A model generated the notes under the pieces. It was not told the DNA's origin. It saw only the letters and a list, made by a program, of their open reading frames with translations, and searched no databases. DNA of 64,000 nt, taken from the NCBI RefSeq assembly GCF_050947335.1, contig NW_027473610.1, forward strand, positions 1 through 64,000. The letters are read 5' to 3'. Numbering within the stretch: the first letter of the stretch is position 1; every line of letters begins with the position of its first letter. Positions 47,963 through 60,598 of this stretch are shown piece by piece. A program made the translations under genes and the position numbers. Source of the DNA: Megachile rotundata. Its lineage: Eukaryota > Arthropoda > Insecta > Hymenoptera > Megachilidae.

Positions 47963-50900
47963 TGTACCATCTAGTTATGTTAGGTCATCGTAACTGAGCA
48001 CAATTCAGCACCACAATGAACAACTTTGCTTGTTTTGAACGAATTATGCTCATTTTTGCACGATTCAGCCTCTAATTCGCACATATCCGCTGTGATTCGA
48101 CTCTGTACTATCTAGTCATGTTAAGTTATCGTAACTGAGCACAATTCAACACCACAATGAACAGTTTTGCTCGTTTTGCACGAATTTTGCTCGTTTTGAA
48201 CGAATTTTGCTCATTTTCGAACGATTCTGCCTCTAATTCGCACATATCCGCTGTGATTCGACTCTGTACCATCTAGTTATGTTAAGTCATCGTAACTGAG
48301 CACAATTCAGCACCACAATGAACAACTTTGCTCGTTTTGCACGAATTATGCTCATTTTCGCACGATTCAGCCACTAATTCGTACATATACGCTGTAATTC
48401 GACTCTGTACTATCTAGTTATGTTATGTTATCCTATCTGAGCACAATTCAACACCACAATGAACAATTATGCTCGTTTTGCACGAATTATGCTCATTTTC
48501 GCACGATTCAGCATCTAATTCGCACATATTCGCTGTGATTCGACTCTGTACCACCTAGTTATGTTAAGTTACCACAACTGAGCACAATTCGGCACCACAA
48601 TGAACAATTTTGCTCGTTTTGCACGAATTATGCTCATTTTCGCACGATTCAGCCTCTAATTCGCACATATCCGCTGTAATTCGACTCTGTACCATCTAGT
48701 TATGTTCAGTTACCACAACTGAGCACAATTCGACACCACAATGAACAATTTTGCTCGTTTTGCACGAATTATGCTCATTTTCGCACGATTCAGCCTCTAA
48801 TTCGCACATATCCGCTGTGATTCGACTCTGTACCATCTGGTTATGTTAAGTCATCGTAACTGCGCACAATTCAGCACCACAATGAACAACTCTGCTCGTT
48901 TTGAACGAATTATGCTCATTTTCGCACGATTCAGCCTCTAATTCGCACATATCCGCTGTAATTCGACTCTGTACTATCTGGTTATGTTAAGTTATCCTAT
49001 CTGAGAACAATTCAACTCCACAATGAACAGTTTTGCTGGTTTTGCACGAATTTTGCTCGTGTTGAACGAATTTTGGTCATTTTCGAACGATTCAGCCTCT
49101 AATACGCACAAATCCGCTGCAATTCGACTCTGTACTATCTAGTTATGTTATGTTATCCTATCTGAGCACAATTCAACACCACAGTGTACAATTTTGCTCG
49201 TTTTGCAAGAATTATGCTCATTTTCGCACGATTCAGCCTCTAATTCGCACATATCCGCTTTGATTCGACTCTGTACCATCTCGTTATGTTAAGTCATCGT
49301 AACTGAGCACAATTCAGCACCACAATGAACAACTTTGCTCGTTTTGCACGAATTATGCTCATTTTCGCACGATTCAGCCTCTAATTCGTACATATCCGCT
49401 GTAATTCGACTCTGTACTATCTCGTTATGTTAAGTTATCCTATCTGAGGACAATTCAACACCACAATGAACAATTATGCTCGTTTTGCACGAATTATGCT
49501 CATTTTCGCACGATTCAGCATCTAATTCGCACATATTCGCTGTGATTCGACTCTGTACCATCTAGTTATGTTAAGTTACCACAACTGAGCACAATTCGGC
49601 ACCACAATGAACAATTTTGCTCGTTTTGCACGAATTATGCTCATTTTCGCACGATTCAGCCTCTAATTCGCACATATCCGCTGTGATTCGACTCTGTACT
49701 ATCTAGTTATGTTAAGTTATCCTATCTGAGCACAATTCAGCACCACAATGAACAACTTTGCCCGTTTTGCACGAATTATGCTCATTTTCGCACGATTCAG
49801 CCTCTAATTCGCACATATCCGCTGTGATTCGACTCTGTACTATCTAGTTATGTTAAGTTATCGTAACTGAGCACAATTCGACACCACAATGAACAATTTT
49901 GCTCGTTTTGCACGAATTATGCTCATTTTCGCACGATTCAGCCTCTAATTCGCACATATCCGCTGTAATTCGACTCTGTACCATCTAGATAGTTATGTTA
50001 AGTAATAACTAGATAGTTATGTTAAGTCATCGTAACTGAGCACAATTCAGCACCACAATGAACAACTTTGCTAGTTTTGAACGAATTATGCTCATTTTCG
50101 CACGATTCAGCCTCTAATTCGCACATATCCGCTGTAATTCAACTCTGTACTATCTAGTTATGTTATGTTATCCTATCTGAGCACAATTCAACACCACAAT
50201 GAACAATTTTGCTCGTTTTGCACGAATTTTGCTCGTTTTGAACAAATTTTGCTCATTTTCGCACGATTCATCCTCTAATTCGTACATATCCGCTGTAATT
50301 CGACTCTGTACTATGTAGTTATGTTAAGTTATCCTATCTGAGCACAATTCAACACCACAATGAACAGTTTTGCTCGTCTTGCACGAATTATGCTCATTTT
50401 CGCACGATTCAGGATCTAATTCGCACATATTCGCTGTGATTCGACTCTGTACCATCTAGTTATGTTCAGTTACCACAACTGAGCACAATTCGACACCACA
50501 ATGAACAATTTTGCTCGTTTTGCACGAATTATGCTCATTTTCGCACGATTCAGCCTCTAATTCGCACATATCCGCTGTGATTCGACTCTGTACCATCTAG
50601 TTATGTTAGGTCATCGTAACTGAGCACAATTCAGCACCACAATGAACAACTTTGCTTGTTTTGAACGAATTATGCTCATTTTTGCACGATTCAGCCTCTA
50701 ATTCGCACATATCCGCTGTGATTCGACTCTGCACTATCTAGTCATGTTAAGTTATCGTAACTGAGCACAATTCAACACCACAATGAACAATTTTGCTCGT
50801 TTTGAACGAATTTGCTCATTTTCGAACGATTCAGCCTCTAATTCGCACATATCCGCTGTAATTCGACTCTGTACTATCTAGTTATGTTAAGTTACCACAA

Positions 50901-52710
50901 CTGAGCACAATTCGACACCACAATGAACAATTTTGCTCGTTTTGCACGAATTATGCTCATTTTCGCACGATTCAGCCTCTAATTCGCACATATCCGCTGT
51001 GATTCGACTCTGTACTATCTAGTTATGTTAAGTCATCGTAACTGCGCACAATTCAACACCACAATGAGCAATTTTGCTCGTTTTGCACGAATTTTGCTCG
51101 TTTTGAACGAATTTTGCTCATTTTCGAACGATTCAGCCTCTAATTCGCACATATCCGCTGTAATTCGACTCTGTACTATCTAGTTATGTTAAGTTATCCT
51201 ATCTGAGCACATTTCGACACCACAATGAACAATTTTGCTGGTTTTGAACGAATTATGCTCATTTTCGCACGATTCAGCCTCTAATTCGCACATATCCGCT
51301 GTAATTCGACTCTGTACTATCTAGTCATGTTAAGTTATCGTAACTGAGCACAATTCAACACCACAATGAACAATTTTGCTGGTTTTGAACGAATTATGCT
51401 CATTTTCGCACGATTCAGCCTCTAATTCGCACATATCCGCTGTAATTCGACTCTGTACTATCTAGTCATGTTAAGTTATCGTAACTGAGCACAATTCAAC
51501 ACCACAATGTACAATTTTGATCGTTTTGAACGAATTATGCTCATTTTCGCACGATTCAGCCTCTAATTCGCACATATCCGCTGTAATTCGACTCTGTACT
51601 ATCTAGTCATGTTAAGTTATCGTAACTGAGCACAATTCAACACCACAATGAACAATTTTGATCGTTTTGCACGAATTATGCTCATTTTCGCACGATTCAG
51701 CCTCTAATTCGCACATATCCGCTGTAATTCGACTCTGTACTATCTAGTCATGTTAAGTCATCGTAACTGAGCACAATTCAGCACCACAATGAACAACTTT
51801 GCTTGTTTTGCACGAATTATGCTCATTTTCGCACGATTCAGCCTCTAATTCGTACATATCCGCTGTAATTCGACTCTGTACTATCTAGTCATGTTAAGTT
51901 ATCCTATCTGAGCACAATTCAACAGCACAATGAACAATTTTGCTGGTTTTGAACGAATTATGCTCATTTTCGCACGATTCAGCCTCTAATTCGCACATAT
52001 CCGCTGTAATTCGACTCTGTACTATCTAGTCATGTTAAGTTATCGTAACTGAGCACAATTCAACACCACAATGTACAATTTTGATCGTTTTGAACGAATT
52101 ATGCTCATTTTCGCACGATTCAGCCTCTAATTCGCACATATCCGCTGTAATTCGACTCTGTACTATCTAGTTATGTTAAGTTATCCTATCTGAGCACAAT
52201 TCAACACCACAACGAACAATTTTGCTCGTTTTGCACGAATTATGCTCATTTTCGCACGATTCAGCCTCTAATTCGCACATATCCGCTGTAATTCGACTCT
52301 GTACTATCTAGTCATGTTAAGTTATCGTAACTGAGCACAATTCAACACCACAATGAACCATTTTGCTGGTTTTGAACGAGTTATGCTCATTTTCGCACGA
52401 TTCAGCCTCTAATTCGCACATATCCGCTGTAATTCGACTCTGTACTATCTAGTTATGTTAAGTTATCCTATCTGAGCAAAATTCAACACCACAATGAACA
52501 ATTTTGCTCGTTTTGAACGAATTTTGCTCATTTTCGAACGATTCAGCCTCTAATTCGCACATATCCGCTGTAATTCGACTCTGTACTATCTAGTTATGTT
52601 AAGTTATCCTATCTGAGCACAATTCGACACCACAATGAACAATTTTGCTGGTTTTGAACGAATTATGCTCATTTTCGCACGATTCAGCCTCTAATTCGCA
52701 CATATCCGCG

Positions 52711-52890
52711 GTAATTCAAGACTCTGTACTATCTAGTTATTGTTATTGAGTCCTACTACTTAACAACTCACAATTGAACAATTTGCTCGTTTTGAAGTGT
52801 AGTCATTTTCGAACGATTTTGCTCTATTCGAACTTTGTGTGAGCTTAATCTGACTCTCGTAGTATCGATCTGTGTTGGTGAAGTTAGTAT
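52711..52890. repeat. Scrambled satellite stretch, possible sequence or assembly error
   Basis: About 180 bases align to satellite only with many small insertions, deletions and substitutions: CCGCGGTAATTCAAGACTC, TTATTGTTATTGAGTCC, TTGAAGTGTAGTCATTTTCG, CTGTGTTGGTGAAG. Monomer spacing here is 143, 146 and 135 bp, which sums to 424, one more than three normal monomers. Sequence on both sides is normal. The overall length is kept while bases are scrambled, which resembles uncorrected long-read noise more than biological decay. Confidence 0.75.
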
Positions 52891-55800
52891 CGTAACTGAG
52901 CACAATTCAACACCACAATGAACAATTTTGCTCGTTTTGAACGAATTTTGCTCATTTTCGAACGATTCAGCCTCTAATTCGCACATATCCGCTGTAATTC
53001 GACTCTGTACTATCTAGTTATGTTAAGTTATCCTATCTGAGCACAATTCGACACCACAATGAACAATTTTGCTGGTTTTGAACGAATTATGCTCATTTTC
53101 GCACGATTCAGCCTCTAATTCGCACATATCCTCTGTAATTCGACTCTGTACTATCTAGTTATGTTAAGTTATCGTAACTGAGCACAATTCAACACCACAA
53201 TGAACAATTTTGATCGTTTTGAACGAATTATGCTCATTTTCGCACGATTCAGCCTCTAATTCGCACATATCCGCTGCAATTCGACTCTGTACTATCTAGT
53301 TATGTTAAGTTATCCTATCTGAGCACAATTCAACACCACAATGAACAATTTTGCTCGTTTTGAACGAATTATGCTCATTTTCGCACGATTCAGCCTCTAA
53401 TTCGCACATATCCGCTGTAATTCGACTCTGTACTATCTAGTCATGTTAAGTTATCGTAACTGAGCACAATTCAACACCGCAATGAACAATTTTGCTGGTT
53501 TTTGACGAATTATGCTCATTTTCGCACGATTCAGCCTCTAATTCGCACATATCCGCTGTAATTCGACTCTGTACTATCTAGTCATGTTAAGTTATCGTAA
53601 CTGAGCACAATTCAACACCACAATGAACAATTTTGATCTTTTTGCACGAATTATGCTCATTTTCGCACGATTCAGCCTCTAATTCGCACATATCCGCTGT
53701 AATTCGACTCTGTACTATCTAGTCATGTTAAGTTATCGTAACTGAGCACAATTCAACACCACAATGAACAATTTTGCTCGTTTTGAACGAATTATGCTCA
53801 TTTTCGCACGATTCAGCCTCTAATTCGCACATATCCGCTGTAATTCGACTCTGTACTATCTAGTCATGTTAAGTTATCGTAACTGAGCACAATTCGACAC
53901 CACAATGAACAATTTTGCTGGTTTTGAACGAATTATGCTCATTTTCGCACGATTCAGCCTCTAATTCGCACATATCCGCTGTAATTCGACTCTGTACTAT
54001 CTAGTCATGTTAAGTTATCGTAACTGAGCACAATTCAACACCACAATGTACAATTTTGCTGGTTTTGAACGAATTATGCTCATTTTCGCACGATTCAGCC
54101 TCTAATTCGCACATATCCGCTGTAATTCGACTCTGTACTATCTAGTTATGTTAAGTTATCCTATCTGAGCACAATTCAACACCACAATGAACAATTTTGC
54201 TCGTTTTGAACGAATTTTGCTCATTTTCGCACGATTCAGCCTCTAATTCGAACATATCCGCTGTAATTCGACTCTGTACTATCTAGTTATGTTAAGTTAT
54301 CCTATCTGAGCACAATTCAACACCACAACGAACACTTTTGCTCGTTTTGCACGAATTATGCTCATTTTCGCACGATTCAGCCTCTAATTCGCACATATCC
54401 GCTGTAATTCGACTCTGTACTATCTAGTCATGTTAAGTTATCGTAACTGAGCACAATTCAACACCACAATGAACAATTTTACTCGTTTTGAACGAATTAT
54501 GTTCATTTTCGCACGATTCAGCCTCTAATTCGCACATATCCGCTGTAATTCGACTCTGTACTATCTAGTCATGTTAAGTTATCGTAACTGAGCACAATTC
54601 AACACCACAATGAACAATTTTGCTGGTTTTGAACGAATTATGCTCATTTTCGAACGATTCAGCCTCTAATTCGCACATATCCGCTGTAATTCGACTCTGT
54701 ACTATATAGTCATGTTAAGTTATCGTAACTGAGCACAATTCAACACCACAATGAACAATTTTGCTCGTTTTGAACGAATTTTGCTCATTTTCGCACGATT
54801 CAGCCTCTAATTCGCACATATCCGCTGTAATTCGACTCTGTACTATCTAGTCATGTTAAGTTATCCTATCTGAGCACAATTCAACAGCACAATGAACAAT
54901 TTTGCTGGTTTTGAACGAATTATGCTCATTTTCGCACGATTCAGCCTCTAATTCGCACATATCCGCTGTAATTCGACTCTGTACTATCTAGTCATGTTAA
55001 GTTATCGTAACTGAGCACAATTCAACACCACAATGTACAATTTTGATCGTTTTGAACGAATTATGCTCATTTTCGCACGATTCAGCCTCTAATTCGCACA
55101 TATCCGCTGTAATTCGACTCTGTACTATCTAGTTATGTTAAGTTATCCTATCTGAGCACAATTCAACACCACAACCAACAATTTTGCTCGTTTTGCACGA
55201 ATTATGCTCATTTTCGCACGATTCAGCCTCTAATTCGCACATATCCGCTGTAATTCGACTCTGTACTATCTAGTCATGTTAAGTTATCGTAACTGAGCAC
55301 AATTCAACACCACAATGAACAATTTTGCTCGTTTTGAACGAATTATGTTCATTTTCGCACGATTCAGCCTCTAATTCGCACATATCCGCTGTAATTCGAC
55401 TCTGTACTATCTAGTCATGTTAAGTTATCGTAACTGAGCACAATTCAACACCACAATGAACAATTTTGCTGGTTTTGAACGAATTATGCTCATTTTCGCA
55501 CGATTCAGCCTCTAATTCGCACATATCCGCTGTAATTCGACTCTGTACTATCTAGTTATGTTAAGTTATCCTATCTGAGCACAATTCGACACCACAATGA
55601 ACAATTTTGCTGGTTTTGAACGAATTATGCTCATTTTCGCACGATTCAGCCTCTAATTCGCACATATCCGCTGTAATTCGACTCTGTACTATCTAGTTAT
55701 GTTAAGTTATCCTATCTGAGCACAACTCAACACCACAATGAACAATTTTGCTCGTTTTGAACGAATTTTGCTCATTTTCGAACGATTCAGCCTCTAATTC

Positions 55801-56107
55801 GCACATATCCGCCGTAATTCGATTCTGTACTATCTAGTCATGTTAAGTTATAGTAACTGATCACAATTCAACACCACAATGAACAATTTTGCTCGTTTTG
55901 AACGAATTTTGCTCATTTTCGAACGATTCAGCCTCTAATTCGCACATATCCGCTGTAATTCGACTCTGTACTATCTAGTTATGTTAAGTTATCCTATCTG
56001 AGCACAATTCGACACCACAATGAACAATTTTGCTGGTTTTGAACGAATTATGCTCATTTTCGCACGATTCAGCCTCTAATTCGCACATATCCGCTGTAAT
56101 TCGACTC

Positions 56108-56227
56108 TGTACTATCTAGTCATGTTAAGTTATCGTAACTGAGCACAATTCAACACCACAATGAACAATTTTGCTGGTTTTGAACGAATTATGCTCATTT
56201 TCGCACATATCCGCTGTAATTCGACTC
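56108..56227. repeat. 120-bp satellite monomer with a 21-bp deletion
   Basis: TTCGCAC occurs twice in a normal monomer, 21 bp apart. Here one copy and the 21 bases between the repeat starts are missing, leaving CATTTTCGCACATATCC. This is the product expected from slippage or recombination between the 7-bp repeats. It is the only 120-bp monomer I found. Confidence 0.9.
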
Positions 56228-59188
56228 TGTACTATCTAGTTATGTTAAGTTATCCTATCTGAGCAAAATTCAACACCACAATGAACAATTTTGCTCGTTT
56301 TGAACGAATTTTGCTCATTTCCGAACGATTCAGCCTCTAATTCGCACATATCCGCTGTAATTCGACTCTGTACTATCTAGTTATGTTAAGTTATCCTATC
56401 TGAGCACAATTCGACACCACAATGAACAATTTTGCTGGTTTTGAACGAATTATGCTCATTTTCGCACGATTCAGCCTCTAATTCGCACATATCCGCTGTA
56501 ATTCGACTCTGTACTATCTAGTCATGTTAAGTTATCGTAACTGAGCACAATTCAACACCACAATGAACAATTTTGCTCGTTTTGAACGAATTTTGCTCAT
56601 TTTCGCACGATTCAGCCTCTAATTCGCACATATCCGCTGTAATTCGACTCTGTACTATCTAGTCATGTTAAGTTATCCTATCTGAGTACAATTCAACAGC
56701 ACAATGAACAATTTTGCTGGTTTTGAACGAATTATGCTCATTTTCGCACGATTCAGCCTCTAATTCGCACATATCCGCTGTAATTCGACTCTGTACTATC
56801 TAGTCATGTTAAGTTATCGTAACTGAGCACAATTCAACACCACAATGTACAATTTTGATCGTTTTGAACGAATTATGCTCATTTTCGCACGATTCAGCCT
56901 CTAATTCGCACATATCCGCTGTAATTCGACTCTGTACTATCTAGTTATGTTAAGTTATCCTATCTGAGCACAATTCAACACCACAACGAACAATTTTGCT
57001 CGTTTTGAACGAATTATGCTCATTTTCGCACGATTCAGCCTCTAATTCGCACATATCCGCTGTAATTCGACTCTGTACTATCTAGTCATGTTAAGTTATC
57101 GTAACTGAGCACAATTCAACACCACAATGAACAATTTTGCTCGTTTTGAACGAATTATGTTCATTTTCGCACGATTCAGCCTCTAATTCGCACATATCCG
57201 CTGTAATTCGACTCTGTACTATCTAGTCATGTTAAGTTATCGTAACTGAGCACAATTCAACACCACAATGAACAATTTTGCTGGTTTTGAACGAATTATG
57301 CTCATTTTCGCACGATTCAGCCTCTAATTCGCACATATCCGCTGTAATTCGACTCTGTACTATCTAGTTATGTCAAGTTATCCTATCTGAGCACAATTCG
57401 ACACCACAATGAACAATTTTGCTGGTTTTGAACGAATTATGCTCATTTTCGCACGATTCAGCCTTTAATTCGCACATATCCGCTGTAATTCGACTCTGTA
57501 CTATCTAGTTATGTTAAGTTATCCTATCTGAGCACAACTCAACACCACAATGAACAATTTTGCTCGTTTTGAACGAATTTTGCTCATTTTCGAACGATTC
57601 AGCCTCTAATTCGCACATATCCGCCGTAATTCGATTCTGTACTATCTAGTCATGTTAAGTTATCGTAACTGATCACAATTCAACACCACAATGAACAATT
57701 TTGCTCGTTTTGAACGAATTTTGCTCATTTTCGAACGATTCAGCCTCTAATTCGCACATATCCGCTGTAATTCGACTCTGTACTATCTAGTTATGTTAAG
57801 TTATCCTATCTGAGCACAATTCGACACCACAATGAACAATTTTGCTGGTTTTGAACGAATTATGCTCATTTTCGCACGATTCAGCCTCTAATTCGCACAT
57901 ATCCGCCGTAATTCGACTCTGTACTATCTAGTCATGTTAAGTTATCGTAACTGAGCACAATTCAACACCACAATGAACAATTTTGATCGTTTTGAACGAA
58001 TTATGCTCATTTTCGCACGATTCAGCCTCTAATTCGCACATATCCGCTGTAATTCGACTCTGTACTATCTAGTTATGTTAAGTTATCCTATCTGAGCACA
58101 ATTCAACACCACAATGAACAATTTTGCTCGTTTTGCACGAATTATGTTCATTTTCGCACGATTCAGCCTCTAATTCGCACATATCCGCTGTAATTCGACT
58201 CTGTACCATCTAGTTATGTTAAGCTATCCTATCTGAGCACAATTCAACACCACATTGAACAATTTTGCTCGTTTTGCACGAATTATGCTCATTTTCGCAC
58301 GATTCAGCCTCTAATTCGCACATATCCGCTGTAATTCGACTCTGTACTATCTAGTCATGTTAAGTTATCGTAACTGAGCACAATTCAACACCACAATGAA
58401 CAATTTTGATCGTTTTGAACGAATTATGCTCATTTTCGCACGATTCAGCCTCTAATTCGCACATATCCGCTGTAATTCGAGTCTGTACTATCTAGTTATG
58501 TTAAGTTATCCTATCTGAGCACAATTCAACACCACAATGAACAATTTTGCTCGTTTTGCACGAATTATGTTCATTTTCGCACGATTCAGCCTCTAATTCG
58601 CACATATCCGCTGTAATTCGACTCTGTACCATCTAGTTATGTTAAGCTATCCTATCTGAGCACAATTCAACACCACATTGAACAATTTTGCTCGTTTTGC
58701 ACGAATTATGCTCATTTTCGCACGATTCAGCCTCTGATTCGCACATATCCGCTGTAATTCGACTCTGTACTATCTAGTCATGTTAAGTTATCGTAACTGA
58801 GCACAATTCAACACCACAATGAACAATTTTGCTGGTTTTGAACGAATTATGCTCATTTTCGCACGATTCAGCCTCTAATTCGCACATATCCGCTGTAATT
58901 CGACTCTGTACTATCTAGTTATGTTAAGTTATCCTTTCTGAGCACAATTCAACACCACGTTGAACAATTTTGCTCGTTTTGCACGAATTATGCTCATTTT
59001 CGCACGATTCAGCCTCTAATTCGCACATATCCGCTGTGATTCGACTCTGTCCCATCTAGTTATGTTAAGTCATCGTAACTGAGCACAATTCAGCACCACA
59101 ATGAACAATTTTGCTGGTTTTGAACGAATTATGCTCATTTTCGCACGATTCAGCCTCTAATTCGCACATATCCGCTGTAATTCGACTC

Positions 59189-60598
59189 TGTACTATCTAG
59201 TCATGTTAAGTTATCGTAACTGAGCACAATTCAGCACCACAATGTACAATTTTGCTGGTTTTGAACGAATTATGCTCATTTTCGCACGATTCAGCCTCTA
59301 ATTCGCACATATCCGCTGTAATTCGACGCTGTACTATCTAGTTATGTTAAGTTATCCTATCTGAGCACAATTCAACACCACAATGAACAATTTTGCTCGT
59401 TTTGAACGAATTTTGCTCATTTTCGAACGATTCAGCCTCTAATTCGCACATATCCGCTGTAATTCGACTCTGTACCATCTAGTCATGTTAAGTTATCGTA
59501 ACTGAGCACAATTCAACACCACAATGAACAATTTTGCTCGTTTTGAACGAATTTTGCTCATTTTCGAACGATTCAGCCTCTAATTCGCACATATCCGCTG
59601 TAATTCGACTCTGTACTATCTAGTTATGTTAAGTTATCCAATCTGAGCACAATTCGACACCACAATGAACAATTTTGCTGGTTTTGAACGAATTATGCTC
59701 ATTTTCGCACGATTCAGCCTCTAATTCGCACATATCCGCTGTAATTCGACTCTGTACTATCTAGTTATGTTAAGTTATCCTATCTGAGCACAATTCAGCA
59801 CCACAATGAACAACTTTGCCCGTTTTGCACGAATTATGCTCATTTTCGCACGATTCAGCCTCTAATTCGCACATATCCGCTGTGATTCGACTCTGTACTA
59901 TCTAGTCATGTTAAGTTATCGTAACTGAGCACAATTCAGCACCACAATGTACAATTTTGCTGGTTTTGAACGAATTATGCTCATTTTCGCACGATTCAGC
60001 CTCTAATTCGCACATATCCGCTGTAATTCGACGCTGTACTATCTAGTTATGTTAAGTTATCCTATCTGAGCACAATTCAACACCACAATGAACAATTTTG
60101 CTCGTTTTGAACGAATTTTGCTCATTTTCGAACGATTCAGCCTCTAATTCGCACATATCCGCTGTAATTCGACTCTGTACCATCTAGTCATGTTAAGTTA
60201 TCGTAACTGAGCACAATTCAACACCACAATGAACAATTTTGCTCGTTTTGAACGAATTTTGCTCATTTTCGAACGATTCAGCCTCTAATTCGCACATATC
60301 CGCTGTAATTCGACTCTGTACTATCTAGTTATGTTAAGTTATCCAATCTGAGCACAATTCGACACCACAATGAACAATTTTGCTGGTTTTGAACGAATTA
60401 TGCTCATTTTCGCACGATTCAGCCTCTAATTCGCACATATCCGCTGTAATTCGACTCTGTACTATCTAGTTATGTTAAGTTATCCTATCTGAGCACAATT
60501 CAGCACCACAATGAACAACTTTGCCCGTTTTGCACGAATTATGCTCATTTTCGCACGATTCAGCCTCTAATTCGCACATATCCGCTGTGATTCGACTC
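59189..60598. repeat. Tandem duplication of a five-monomer block, 2 x 705 bp
   Basis: Monomers A-B-C-D-E at 59189-59893 are followed at once by A-B-C-D-E at 59894-60598, after which F-G-H continue. Other copies of the block in the window have the A-E set once. The duplication is exactly five monomers long and breaks in register. Confidence 0.88.

Larger units (their letters stand above)
31209..51171. repeat. Divergent satellite domain with 161-bp and 169-bp monomers
   Basis: This domain mixes ordinary 141-bp monomers with a distinct subfamily: ACCATC, TAAGTCATCG, TTACCACAACTGAG, GTGATTC and TTTGATTC variants. Fourteen 161-bp monomers start at 31209, 33626, 37877, 38320, 39186, 43718, 44584, 45760, 46344, 47520, 48104, 48970, 50146 and 51011. 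Three 169-bp monomers start at 45591, 47351 and 49977. Canonical runs still occur, for example around 32.0-33.4, 34.9-37.8 and 40.0-43.3 kb. No gene is visible. Confidence 0.93.

Noticed and set aside
52768..52986. 72-codon open frame on the minus strand
   Set aside because: It exists because the scrambled stretch removed normal satellite stop codons. It is satellite sequence, not a gene.
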